64,000 nt of DNA from an uncultured Bacteroidales bacterium (GTDB taxonomy: Bacteria; Bacteroidota; Bacteroidia; Bacteroidales; UBA932): the NCBI GenBank assembly GCA_947168525.1, contig CAMVMG010000006.1, forward strand, positions 1-64,000, written 5' to 3'. The position numbers and the translations under genes were made by a program. Positions within the stretch are counted from its first letter, which is position 1, and each line of letters opens with the position of its first letter. The notes beneath the pieces were generated by a model, which worked only from the letters and a program-made list of their open reading frames with translations, searched no databases and was not told where the DNA came from. Positions 21,835 to 30,190 of this stretch are shown piece after piece.

Positions 21835-23256
21835 TTATTCAATGGTTACTACAACACGGGCGTAACGGGTAAGTTGCGGACTGCCTGTGTCTTTCACACT
21901 GCATACCAGATGCAGGGTGTCGCCGGACTTGGCATCTGCAGGAATGGTTACGGAAGCCTTCGCTGCATCGGCCTTGTCAATGGACACAGCACCCCGGAAA
22001 GAGCCTGCCTGCTCATAGAACCACCAGCTGAAGGAGAGCTGGTCGCCGTCGGGATCCGTGGACCTGGAAGCATCCAGGGTAAGCGTTTCACCGGTTTTGG
22101 CTGTACGCATCTGCTCCCCTGCCACAACGGCAACCGGAGCGTGATTTGCATCTTCGTAAGACTTGACGCACCAGTCGGCCCGGGCGGCAAAGTCGTTCTG
22201 GAAGGCATCCACCCAGTGGCTAATGGGGCTATAGTACTTCAGGACAATCTCCTTCGGGGAATCCCGGTGCTGGCCCAGCCAGGCTGTCATCGGGTTATAT
22301 CGGCCTTCAGGGAGTTTCCAGGAAGGGTCATCCACCGGAGCGGGATCGGCATAGGTGTTCTCGCGGACCCAGGTGTAGCGTCCGCCCCAGCTGCCCCATT
22401 CGGGATGGTCCATGTTGTTGAGGCCGGTCCGGATATTATAGATGAAGGACGGAGAATCGCCTTCAGAGGGGAACCGTCCGTCACGGGCACGGTAAATGTC
22501 GCAGAGGGCGCCGTGACCTTCCAGGATATGGCTCTTAATCCATTCCGGTTCGAAATAGACCTGTTTGTCGGATGGAAGAAGGTCCCGCCAGGAATAGGCG
22601 ATGGCCCAGAACTGGTCGGACAGGATGGTGGGAATATTGTATTTGCCCCAGACGGGATGGATATACTCCTGATAGGTGTTGTCCTGCTCCCAGATCAGGT
22701 ACAGGCGCAGTTTGGAGGCCACATAGTCCATCTTCTCAGGGTGTTCCTCCTCGATCGTCTTGAGCGCCCTGGCCAGGGTGTTGGTACCACCCCAGGCCTG
22801 GAACCAGATGGGACGGGAGTCGGACTCGTCCAGAAGTACCTTCACTATATGCTCCGAGCCGGGCGTCACCTTCTCCATCTCGCTTTCCATGTCAACATTG
22901 CCCAGTAAGGACACCGATTCGATGTAATCAGGTGCGGGATAGGAAGCATCGTGCTTGATCAGGTTGGGATACACTTCGCGGTAAGCGGACAGGAACGGGT
23001 CCAGCCAATCATCCCCCGCCCAGTGATGGTCTTCCCAATGGAACTGGGAACTGGTGGTGATGATTCCTTCCACCTCATATTCATTGGCCGAAAGAAGGAA
23101 ACGGACCATCGAGCACTGGTCGTCGATTTCAGCATCGGTAAGTACCATCACGCGGGGCTTTTCCCCGTCGGCCGAAGAGAACGAAACCTGCCTGCCGCAT
23201 CCGGCAAAAAGGGCCGATGCAAGAAGCAGTACTAAGAAAGACTTTACAATTTGCAT
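21835..23256 (-). CDS. Sde182/DUF1593 nucleoside-hydrolase-like lipoprotein (copy 1)
   Basis: A 473-residue exported lipoprotein (lipobox Cys20). The N-terminal domain has the nucleoside-hydrolase-like metal motif LTDAEIDD (residues 40-46), followed by FQAWGGTNTLARAL and IWEQDNTYQEYIHPVWGKY. The C-terminal ~90 residues are an Ig-like domain with the DPDGDQLSFSWWFYEQ signature. This is the family named after the cellulose-binding protein Sde_0182 of Saccharophagus; its catalytic role is not established. It is one of five copies in the window and stands alone here with its own promoter and operator-like DNA upstream. Confidence 0.82.
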   Translation of the reverse strand: MQIVKSFLVLLLASALFAGCGRQVSFSSADGEKPRVMVLTDAEIDDQCSMVRFLLSANEYEVEGIITTSSQFHWEDHHWAGDDWLDPFLSAYREVYPNLIKHDASYPAPDYIESVSLLGNVDMESEMEKVTPGSEHIVKVLLDESDSRPIWFQAWGGTNTLARALKTIEEEHPEKMDYVASKLRLYLIWEQDNTYQEYIHPVWGKYNIPTILSDQFWAIAYSWRDLLPSDKQVYFEPEWIKSHILEGHGALCDIYRARDGRFPSEGDSPSFIYNIRTGLNNMDHPEWGSWGGRYTWVRENTYADPAPVDDPSWKLPEGRYNPMTAWLGQHRDSPKEIVLKYYSPISHWVDAFQNDFAARADWCVKSYEDANHAPVAVVAGEQMRTAKTGETLTLDASRSTDPDGDQLSFSWWFYEQAGSFRGAVSIDKADAAKASVTIPADAKSGDTLHLVCSVKDTGSPQLTRYARVVVTIE

Positions 23257-23284
23257 GTTAGGTTACGGTTGATTGGTTTACACT

Positions 23285-23292
23285 GCAAAACT
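23285..23292 (-). promoter_or_regulatory. -7 box for DUF1593 copy 1
   Basis: Minus-strand TAGTTTTG, 28 nt before the ATG at 23256. Confidence 0.45.
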
Positions 23293-23304
23293 ACGAAGTT
23301 TCAG

Positions 23305-23342
23305 TCGCTTTCGTTTGCATTAATCTTTAAAAGAAATCGCAA
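23305..23342. promoter_or_regulatory. operator-like motifs upstream of DUF1593 copy 1
   Basis: Minus-strand GCAAACGAAAGCGAC (CG core at 23312) and plus-strand AAGAAATCGCAAATT (core at 23338) resemble the AAGAAAnCGAAA elements at the deoR-side promoter. Confidence 0.4.
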
Positions 23343-23372
23343 ATTCTTCTTATTTCGAAAAGCATAAAAAAA

Positions 23373-23593
23373 CGCCCGACACCGGCGAAGACGAAAAACG
23401 GCAAAAACGTCGTCGCAGGATGCACGCCCGACACCGGCGAAGACGAAAAACGCCAAAAACGTCGTCGCAGGATGCACGCCCGACACCGGCGAAGACGAAA
23501 AACGGCAAAAACGTCGTCGCAGGATGCACGCCCGACACCGGCGAAGACGAAAAACGCCAAAAACGTCGTCGCAGGATGCACGCCCGACACCGG
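23373..23593. repeat. 52-bp tandem repeat, 4.25 copies, with 104-bp higher-order period
   Basis: Copies begin at 23373, 23425, 23477 and 23529, then a 13-nt partial copy at 23581. The unit starts CGCCCGACACCGGCGAAGAC and ends GTCGTCGCAGGATGCA. The only visible difference alternates: copies 1 and 3 read ACGGC, copies 2 and 4 read ACGCC. With the flanking hairpin and operator motifs it fills the 400-nt gap between DUF1593 copy 1 and the GH30 gene. I see no credible gene in that gap. Confidence 0.95.
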
Positions 23594-23604
23594 GGATGTA
23601 CCAA

Positions 23605-23634
23605 CAAGGCCGGTCCCCGGGAGGATCGGCCTTG
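23605..23634 (-). terminator. hairpin downstream of the PUL2 operon
   Basis: CAAGGCCGGTCC pairs with GGATCGGCCTTG (one mismatch) around CCGGGA, 23 nt past the GH30 stop on the minus strand. No strong T-tract. Confidence 0.55.
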
Positions 23635-23656
23635 AAGAGATTCATGGAAGAATGTG

Positions 23657-25165
23657 TTAGAGCACAAAAGTGTTCAGGGAGCCTGCAGGAAGCGTTGCAG
23701 TCCTGGCCTTTTTGCCGGCCACCTGGAAGGTGACGGGCTTGGCAGCGTCGGTCTGGTTGGCAGCGAGCACCACCACCTTGCCGTCGGGGTTCACGAAAGC
23801 AAGAGCATCATCGAAACTGCCGGAGAGCTTTACCACCTTGGCACCGGGCTGCACATAGTGGCTGGCGTGTTTGATGATGTAGAACTCAGGAGTGAAGCGC
23901 CAGGTCTTGTTCTCGCGGTTCACGGTAACCAGAGAGTTCTGGTTCCAGCCCCAGGAGCTGGCCTCACCCTCGAACAGCGAGGTGTTCCAGTAAAAATAGC
24001 CCTGGCAGCCATTGGCAATGTATTCGCGCATCAGGTCCCAGGAGTGCATAGCACCCTTCCAGTCGTTGGCGCCGTTGCCGCATTCCTGCTCGGTCATGTA
24101 GCAGGGCAACTCCGGGAATTCGGCATGCATGCCCGGAAGCGCCTCCTTGCCGGCCCACTGGAAGCCCAGTCCCTTGATGAAAGGTCCGGCGGAAGGGTCG
24201 TTCACAATCTGGTCCCACATGCTCACGTCGGCCCGTTCGATGGTGCCCAGCCATACTTCCACGCCCCGCTTCTGCATTTCGGGACCCAGGACGGCGATGA
24301 ACTTCTTCAGACCGTCCGGCGTCCAGGTGCAGGCGGGATACCACTGGGCGGAGTTGGGCTCGTTCTGCGGCATCACCATGTAAAGGGGGACGCCCTCGGC
24401 CTTGTAGGCATCCACATACTTGCCGAAATAGAGCGCATAGGCGTTCAGATACTCCGGCTCCAGGGTGAAGGCGTCGGTCCCCTCGCGGATCTGCTTGTCC
24501 TCGTCCAGGCCGTTGTCGGCCAGGCGCATCGGGTTGAAGCCGAAGGTGCTGCCGCCGGTGGCGCGGGTATCTTCCATGTTCTCCTGGCGCTTGCGCATTT
24601 CCTCGAAGCGGCGGGCCAGCGGACGGGTAGAGGTGTTGGCGTAGTGCTTATTCACCTTGAGCCAGGCCGGCGGGCACCAGGGGGAACCCCATACCCGGAG
24701 GGCCGGATTGGCCTTCTGGGCGCTCTTGAGGAAGGGCAGCAGGTAGTTCTTGTCCCGGTCGATGGAGAAGTGCTCCATGGCAAAGTCGCCGTCCACGTCG
24801 TCGTAGGAATAGTACTCCAGGGCGAAGTCACTGGCACCAATCGGGGTTCGGGCCATCTGGAAGGAGGCGCCCACCCCGGGCGCGAAGAGCTCACGGAAGA
24901 TGGTGTCGCGCTCCTCGTCGGTGAGCACGCTCAGGGAAGACCAGCTGAGTTCACTGGCGGCAGTGCCGAAGCCCTCCATGGTCTGCAGGGTCTGCGCCGG
25001 ATCGATAACGACCGTAGCCTCGGCGGCATCGGCCATAATGGTGGATACATCCCCGCTCTGCCAGGGATTCTCAAAGGTGGAGGAAATCCATTCCACTTTG
25101 TCGGAGCTGCAGGCGGCCAGGGCGACCGTACTCAGAAGCAGGGTAAAAAAAGGAGAGATTTTCAT
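23657..25165 (-). CDS. GH30-family glycoside hydrolase, lipoprotein (PUL2)
   Basis: A 502-residue retaining glycosidase exported as a lipoprotein (lipobox Cys19, ALAAC). Family GH30 features in order: the QTMEGFGTAASELSW start of the barrel, MARTPIGASDF, RVWGSPWCPPAWLK, the acid/base Glu269 in MPQNEPNSAQWYP and the nucleophile, probably Glu359, in CYMTEQECGNGAN. The C-terminal beta-sandwich includes the FYIIKHASHYVQPGAKVV and NPDGKVVVLAANQT segments. GH30 members cut beta-1,6-glucan, glucosylceramide, xylan or beta-galactans; the specificity is open. The start at 25165 leaves 20 nt after the GH2 stop, consistent with one operon. Confidence 0.88.
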   Translation of the reverse strand: MKISPFFTLLLSTVALAACSSDKVEWISSTFENPWQSGDVSTIMADAAEATVVIDPAQTLQTMEGFGTAASELSWSSLSVLTDEERDTIFRELFAPGVGASFQMARTPIGASDFALEYYSYDDVDGDFAMEHFSIDRDKNYLLPFLKSAQKANPALRVWGSPWCPPAWLKVNKHYANTSTRPLARRFEEMRKRQENMEDTRATGGSTFGFNPMRLADNGLDEDKQIREGTDAFTLEPEYLNAYALYFGKYVDAYKAEGVPLYMVMPQNEPNSAQWYPACTWTPDGLKKFIAVLGPEMQKRGVEVWLGTIERADVSMWDQIVNDPSAGPFIKGLGFQWAGKEALPGMHAEFPELPCYMTEQECGNGANDWKGAMHSWDLMREYIANGCQGYFYWNTSLFEGEASSWGWNQNSLVTVNRENKTWRFTPEFYIIKHASHYVQPGAKVVKLSGSFDDALAFVNPDGKVVVLAANQTDAAKPVTFQVAGKKARTATLPAGSLNTFVL

Positions 25166-25185
25166 ATTGCTAAGGTTAAAAGTCA

Positions 25186-28100
25186 TTATTTCACGGGACG
25201 GATGGTGATCGTGCGCTCATAGCCCTGGGGGTAGGCACGGTAGGCGTCGAAGATGCCGCGGGCCGTGCAGCCCACACCGGAGGTGGCGTAGTCCAGGTTC
25301 ACGGTGATATCTCCGCCGCGCTGGAGCTGGTACTGATACACAGCCTTGGTCAGGTTTTCCGTGGTGCAGTCGTAGGCGTTGAAGGCGAACGGCTGGTTCA
25401 TGCGGAACTCCACGCCCTTGCCGGCAGCATCCGTGAAGCGGACCCAGCGGTTGTCCATCCGGAGGCCGTAGTCCTGCGGAATCAGGTAAGGCTCGTACAT
25501 GGCGTCGATGTCACTCTTCCAGATGCCCACGCGATAGCCACTCCGGCGGTCTGGATAAGAGGCCTGCGGGCCGCGGCCGTACCACTGCACATGGGACAGG
25601 CGCTTGTCCAGGGTGAGGGTGACGCCCAGGCGCGGGAGGAAGGAAGGCATGTTCCCCTGCGGATGCACCACGTGATGCACGGTAAGGGTGCCGTCGGCGG
25701 CGACATGCCACTTGTACGTATTGTCAAAGCCGTTGTAGGAGCGGCCCATGATGTAGGCGTCCAGCTGCCCCATCTGGGAGCGGCCGCCGCCCAGGAGTTC
25801 CAGCTCACGGACCTCCACCACCACTTCGTCGCCAGCTTCCCTGCCCTGCACACGGACCGGAAGGGTACCCAACTGGTCCAGGCCGGTGGAATAATAGAGC
25901 GAGGCAATCACCTGCGTATGGCCGATGGAGCCGTATCCGGACGCATCCACCCTGCCGATGCTGCGGCCGTTCCAACCATCCAGCTCATTGGCCAGAGGAG
26001 CGCGCCAGACATTGAGCTTCAGGGGCTCCCGGAGCATTTCCTGTCCGTCGACAACCATGGAAACCAGGGCGCCGGTGACTGCATCGAACTTGTAGGCAAA
26101 TCCGGCACCGGAAGCGGTGATGAACTGCTTGTCCGCTGCCAGGCTGACTTTCCCGGCGGGAGCAGCCGCGGGAGCGGCGGGGACATTCCAGGCAGCCAGG
26201 TCGAACTGGTCCCAGGACACCTCATGGCCCTTGGGCGCCCACACCTCGTCAGCGGCCAGTACAGAGCTGATATTCAGGCGGTATTCCTTGCCGGGAGCGG
26301 CCTGGGGACGCTGCAGCGGGATACGCACCACCGCGCGGGATTGCGGATCCACGTCCAGTTTGAGGTCGCCGGAGGCCACCACCTCGTCGTCGGCCGTGAC
26401 GGTCCAGGTGGTCTTGTAATAGGAGGCGTTGAGGAAGTTGTTGCGGTTCCAAACCTCCACCGTGCCCAGTTCCGGGTTCAGCAGCTCGAACTTGAGGGGC
26501 TGGGTGCTCTTTTTCATCTGCCACATCTCCGGCTGGGGAACGCGGTCCGGCCAGATGGATCCGTAGGTGCGGGCACCTACGCCATAGGAATAGAAGGAGC
26601 CCTTCTGCGTCTCCCCTTCGAAATCCAGCCACAGACCGGCTTTGGAAGGATCGAAATTGCCGGGCGCCACGGCATCGGCAAATACGCCCACATTGTCGAT
26701 GAGGGCATCGCAGATGTACACGTTGGTCTCCTGGCCCATGGCCTCTTCGCTACGGCCGATGCACAGGGACAGCGGCAGGTTGCGGATGGCACCGCGCATC
26801 GGCTGGGAAGCCACCTCTGCACCGTCGATATAGATCTTCATGGCCGCACCGTCATAGGTGGCGGTCACGTTGTGCCACTTGTTCTCCCAATCGGAAGGAA
26901 GCGTGGCGGTAAGGGTTTGCTTGCGGCCGTTGTCCAGGTAGAAGTCCAGTTTGTCGGCCCCGCGCTGCCTGAGACCATACTGGTTCTCGCCCTTGGTGAT
27001 GAGGTATCCGCCGCTCTTGTTGAATTTGCGAGGGAAGATGTCCAGTGTGAGGGTGAGCTTGTCCCCCGAAATTTCCACGGAATTGGCCCGGTACACCTGG
27101 ACCCACTGGTCCTGCTTGTTCAGGTCGATGGCCTTGCCCGTAGGCCCCGCCACCAGCTTGGCCCGGCCCATGATATGGGCGGGAACGGCGTTCGGGGACT
27201 GGTCCTTGAGCTCGCGCACCGGCTGCGTGATGCCTACGCTTACGAAATCCCAGATGGCGCCGCCGAGGAGCTTCGGATGGGAGTAGATTACGTCCCAGTA
27301 GTCGTCCATGCCGCCGCCGCCGTTACCGGCTACGGAAAGATATTCGTCCATAAAGGAAGGACGCAGGTCTTCCCGGTCCAGGCCGTAGCCAATCTCATGC
27401 TCCAGCGGAGAAGGATAGCGGGGGCCGACGATGTCCTCTGCAGGGTGCTTGTCCGCATTGCCGCCATACATCCAGAAGCGGGTGGGATCCAGGCGTTTTC
27501 CTTCCTTCACCACCTCGGTGATATTGAAGCCCTCGCCGCTCTCGTTGCCGGCGCTCCAGAACAGGACCGAGGCGTGGTTGCGGTCGCGCAGCACCATCCG
27601 GCGCACACGTTCCTTGTACATCTCCGTGAATTCCGGCATTTCGCTCACATACTCGGAGGCGTGGGATTCGTCACCCGTTTCGTCGATGATGAACAGGCCG
27701 TACTCGTCGGCCAGTTCCAGATACTTGTTCACAGGCGGATAGTGGGAGGTGCGTACACCGTTGAAGTTGAACTGCTTCAAGATTTCCATATCCTTGCGGA
27801 TGGTGGCCTCGTTCATGGTATGGCCCAGTTCCGGATGCTGCATGTGGGAGCACTCTGCGCTCACTTTGATGGGCGTTCCGTTGAGATAGAAAACACCCTC
27901 GCGGATTTCGGTTTTCTTGAAGCCGATACGCTTGGAGACGGCATCCACCACCTTTCCGTCGGCATCCACCAGCTCCATGTCCAGATTGTAGAGCACCGGG
28001 GTATCGGAGGACCATTTTTCAGGAGCGGTTACCTTGGAGGACATCTTGAGGGTCTGGATGGAACCCGGCGTAAGGCCAAAGGAGGCACTTTCCATCTTGG

Positions 28101-29049
28101 CTACGCCCCTGCCATCCCTGGACACGCCGGCACGCACCTTATAGCCCTGCTTGTCAATATCATAGCCCTTCACATCCACGGTGAGGGACAGGTCCGAGTC
28201 CTTGTAATCCGGGCCGAAGTCCGTAATCACCTGCCAGTCGAAAAGACGGGCCTGGGGCGTCGCATAAAGCACCACATCGTCGAAGATACCGGCCAGGCGC
28301 CAGTAGTCCTGGCTTTCCAGATAGTAGCCGTCGGAATACTTGAGCACCAGCACGGCCAGGGTGTTCTTGCCGGACTTCAGGTATGGGGTGATGTCGTATT
28401 CGGCCGGCTCCTGGGCGCCTTCATTGTAGCCCACCTCGTGCCCGTTCACCCAGACAAACGAGGCGGAGGCCACTTTCTCGAAGCGGAGGAACACTTTCTC
28501 CCCCTTCCAGGCCGACGGGACCGTGAAGGTGGTGCGGTAGGCACCGGTGGGATTCACGTCCCACGGGACACCCGGGACCTGTACGGTGAAGGGATCCCCT
28601 CCCATGGCACCGCTCATCCGGTACCGGGCCATGCCCTTTTCCAACTCAGAGGCGTTGGGATCGTCCAGGATCTTCTGGAACTGGTCCAGGCGCGACTGGG
28701 GCATCTTGTTGGGGAAAGGAGTGGTGATGTTACGGAACAGCGGCTCTCCGAATCCCTGCATCTCCCAGTTGGAAGGAACCTCGATGAGGGGCCACTTTTT
28801 GTCATTGAAGCCCGGCTGGAAGAAGGTCTTGGGCACCTCCAGCGGAGACTCGAAATACTGGAACTTCCATTTCCCGTTCAGGAAAAGGCTGTGCTGGGGA
28901 ATGTGGTACGCCCGGCCGGGCTCCTGGTTCTGTTCAAAGACAGCCAGATTCTCCACATAATACGACAAGTCTTCCATGTAAGGCTTGCCCTGGGCAAACA
29001 CCTGGGCCGATATAAGCACGCAGGCAAGGAAGAGGCAACTTTTACGCAT
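25186..29049 (-). CDS. GH2 beta-galactosidase-type enzyme with LamG insert (PUL2)
   Basis: A 1287-residue secreted exo-glycosidase (signal peptide ending QVFA). LacZ-like order: sugar-binding domain (LFLNGKWKFQYFESP, VPSNWEMQGFG), Ig-like domain, and TIM barrel with acid/base Glu503 in FWSAGNESGEG and nucleophile Glu569 in SFMDEYLSV. A concanavalin/LamG-type domain (about residues 620-800; MKIYIDGAEVASQP) is inserted directly after the barrel. It is followed by the LacZ domain 4 and a beta-galactosidase small-chain-like domain (VQWYGRGPQASYPDRR). Beta-galactosidase activity is the default inference, but related GH2 enzymes act on other sugars. 15 nt separate it from the nucleoside hydrolase upstream. 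Confidence 0.9.
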   Translation of the reverse strand: MRKSCLFLACVLISAQVFAQGKPYMEDLSYYVENLAVFEQNQEPGRAYHIPQHSLFLNGKWKFQYFESPLEVPKTFFQPGFNDKKWPLIEVPSNWEMQGFGEPLFRNITTPFPNKMPQSRLDQFQKILDDPNASELEKGMARYRMSGAMGGDPFTVQVPGVPWDVNPTGAYRTTFTVPSAWKGEKVFLRFEKVASASFVWVNGHEVGYNEGAQEPAEYDITPYLKSGKNTLAVLVLKYSDGYYLESQDYWRLAGIFDDVVLYATPQARLFDWQVITDFGPDYKDSDLSLTVDVKGYDIDKQGYKVRAGVSRDGRGVAKMESASFGLTPGSIQTLKMSSKVTAPEKWSSDTPVLYNLDMELVDADGKVVDAVSKRIGFKKTEIREGVFYLNGTPIKVSAECSHMQHPELGHTMNEATIRKDMEILKQFNFNGVRTSHYPPVNKYLELADEYGLFIIDETGDESHASEYVSEMPEFTEMYKERVRRMVLRDRNHASVLFWSAGNESGEGFNITEVVKEGKRLDPTRFWMYGGNADKHPAEDIVGPRYPSPLEHEIGYGLDREDLRPSFMDEYLSVAGNGGGGMDDYWDVIYSHPKLLGGAIWDFVSVGITQPVRELKDQSPNAVPAHIMGRAKLVAGPTGKAIDLNKQDQWVQVYRANSVEISGDKLTLTLDIFPRKFNKSGGYLITKGENQYGLRQRGADKLDFYLDNGRKQTLTATLPSDWENKWHNVTATYDGAAMKIYIDGAEVASQPMRGAIRNLPLSLCIGRSEEAMGQETNVYICDALIDNVGVFADAVAPGNFDPSKAGLWLDFEGETQKGSFYSYGVGARTYGSIWPDRVPQPEMWQMKKSTQPLKFELLNPELGTVEVWNRNNFLNASYYKTTWTVTADDEVVASGDLKLDVDPQSRAVVRIPLQRPQAAPGKEYRLNISSVLAADEVWAPKGHEVSWDQFDLAAWNVPAAPAAAPAGKVSLAADKQFITASGAGFAYKFDAVTGALVSMVVDGQEMLREPLKLNVWRAPLANELDGWNGRSIGRVDASGYGSIGHTQVIASLYYSTGLDQLGTLPVRVQGREAGDEVVVEVRELELLGGGRSQMGQLDAYIMGRSYNGFDNTYKWHVAADGTLTVHHVVHPQGNMPSFLPRLGVTLTLDKRLSHVQWYGRGPQASYPDRRSGYRVGIWKSDIDAMYEPYLIPQDYGLRMDNRWVRFTDAAGKGVEFRMNQPFAFNAYDCTTENLTKAVYQYQLQRGGDITVNLDYATSGVGCTARGIFDAYRAYPQGYERTITIRPVK

Positions 29050-29064
29050 GGTTGGTATTATTGA

Positions 29065-30111
29065 TTATTGTTCATTCCGGGTGAAAAGGCGGATGCGGGA
29101 TTCCATGTCACCGAACAGCAGGCGGGTGTCAATGGTCTTGTACACGATGATTTCCCTTCCGGTGCGGGTGAAGTCGTAAAGGCCCTCGTCCGTCACATAA
29201 GGGGCGGCCGTGGTCTCGTAGAAACAGCCGGCGGCGCCGGGCTCAAAGGTTGTGGTGAGAGTGCTGATGAGGCATAGCGGGCTGTCGCCCAGTACATAGG
29301 TATCGGCCATCCGGGCAAAGCCGCCCAGTCTGCCGCACAGGTATTCGCCGATTTTTCCTAACGGGGCAATCTTGTCATCCAGTTCCGCCATGCTATACAG
29401 GGCCTGACGGTACACGTCGCGCGGAATCTGCCAGATGGTGAGGTCGCTGTCATTGAACACGGTCTGGGCCGATCTCACATCCAGCCGGAGGTTGTATTCC
29501 ACCAGGTTGTTGCCCCGGAAATGCTCCGGCGGGAACGGATGGCCGAAAGGATACTCCTGCCCGCCAATCCACACGAGGATTACATTTTTAGAGATGCTGG
29601 GATCCATCAGCCAGGCGCTGGCGATATCGGTGAGCGGACCGCCAAACAAAAGGTACAGCGGACGTTCGGGAGAAGCCTTGTGCGCCTCCTCGATGATGAG
29701 GCGGGCGCCTTCCGACTCGACAGGCGTCCTGGCGTCCTGCATCGGCCCGGGAGCACCCGGCTTTACGGTGATGGTACCGGCCTTGCCCACCAGTTCCAGG
29801 ATCTCATTGGCCCGGCTGGCGGATATCTCCGCATTGTTCCGGGCGGCCGCTTCTCCGGCGGTCTGCCCCCACGCCTGGGAACGTGCCCCCACGTGGGCGC
29901 CAACGATTCCGCGGACGTCGGAACTGGTGCAGAGGAGCTGGTGCACCAGATGGAACAGGCCGTCTCCGTCGCCGCAGAGGTCATTGTCTATGAGCACTTT
30001 CACCCGGCCGCCCTGCGGCATGGAACGGCGGGGGCCGCTACCTTGGGGCGGCTGGGCCATGAGGCTGAGGCCGGCAACAGCAGCAAGCAGCACGAGGAGC
30101 ATCTTTTTCAT
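29065..30111 (-). CDS. secreted inosine-uridine nucleoside hydrolase-family protein (PUL2)
   Basis: A 348-residue protein with a signal peptide (MKKMLLVLLAAVAGLSLMAQ). The nucleoside-hydrolase metal site normally reads DTDxGxDDA; here it is IDNDLCGDGDG with Asp42, Asp44, Asp48 and Asp50. Supporting blocks are LLFGGPLTDIASAWL and VILVWIGGQEYP, in the usual order. The family hydrolyses N-ribosyl bonds. Export and position in a PUL operon between susD2 and GH2 suggest a furanoside-type substrate or a nucleoside scavenger role, and neither is proven. The start at 30111 avoids a frame extension that would run through the upstream hairpin. Confidence 0.75.
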   Translation of the reverse strand: MKKMLLVLLAAVAGLSLMAQPPQGSGPRRSMPQGGRVKVLIDNDLCGDGDGLFHLVHQLLCTSSDVRGIVGAHVGARSQAWGQTAGEAAARNNAEISASRANEILELVGKAGTITVKPGAPGPMQDARTPVESEGARLIIEEAHKASPERPLYLLFGGPLTDIASAWLMDPSISKNVILVWIGGQEYPFGHPFPPEHFRGNNLVEYNLRLDVRSAQTVFNDSDLTIWQIPRDVYRQALYSMAELDDKIAPLGKIGEYLCGRLGGFARMADTYVLGDSPLCLISTLTTTFEPGAAGCFYETTAAPYVTDEGLYDFTRTGREIIVYKTIDTRLLFGDMESRIRLFTRNEQ

Positions 30112-30128
30112 ATCAGAAGTGTTTATGG

Positions 30129-30160
30129 TTGTACGGCCGGCGGTCAAGCCGGCCGTACAA
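30129..30160 (-). terminator. hairpin between susD2 and nucleoside hydrolase
   Basis: Perfect 13-bp inverted repeat TTGTACGGCCGGC / GCCGGCCGTACAA with a 6-nt loop. No T-tract on the minus strand. Same position relative to susD as the hairpins at 14526 and 48966. Confidence 0.65.
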
Positions 30161-30190
30161 GTCGTAAAGTTAGTGAAAAAATCTCAAATA

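Noticed and set aside
23373..23593. CRISPR array
   Set aside because: The units are contiguous with no unique spacers between them, and no cas gene is nearby.
23301..23667. Overlapping open frames across the 52-bp repeat that encode repetitive Arg/Phe/Val-rich peptides
   Set aside because: 52 is not a multiple of three, so frames rotate between copies; all frames stay open simply because the unit lacks stops. No start site or family resemblance.
25591..29064. Very long open frame antisense to the GH2 gene, with similar ones antisense to the GH106/hydrolase region (16718-19894), susC1 and susC2
   Set aside because: Their composition is that of reverse-complemented G+C-rich coding DNA, they show no known motif, and the opposite strand carries clear, motif-rich genes.
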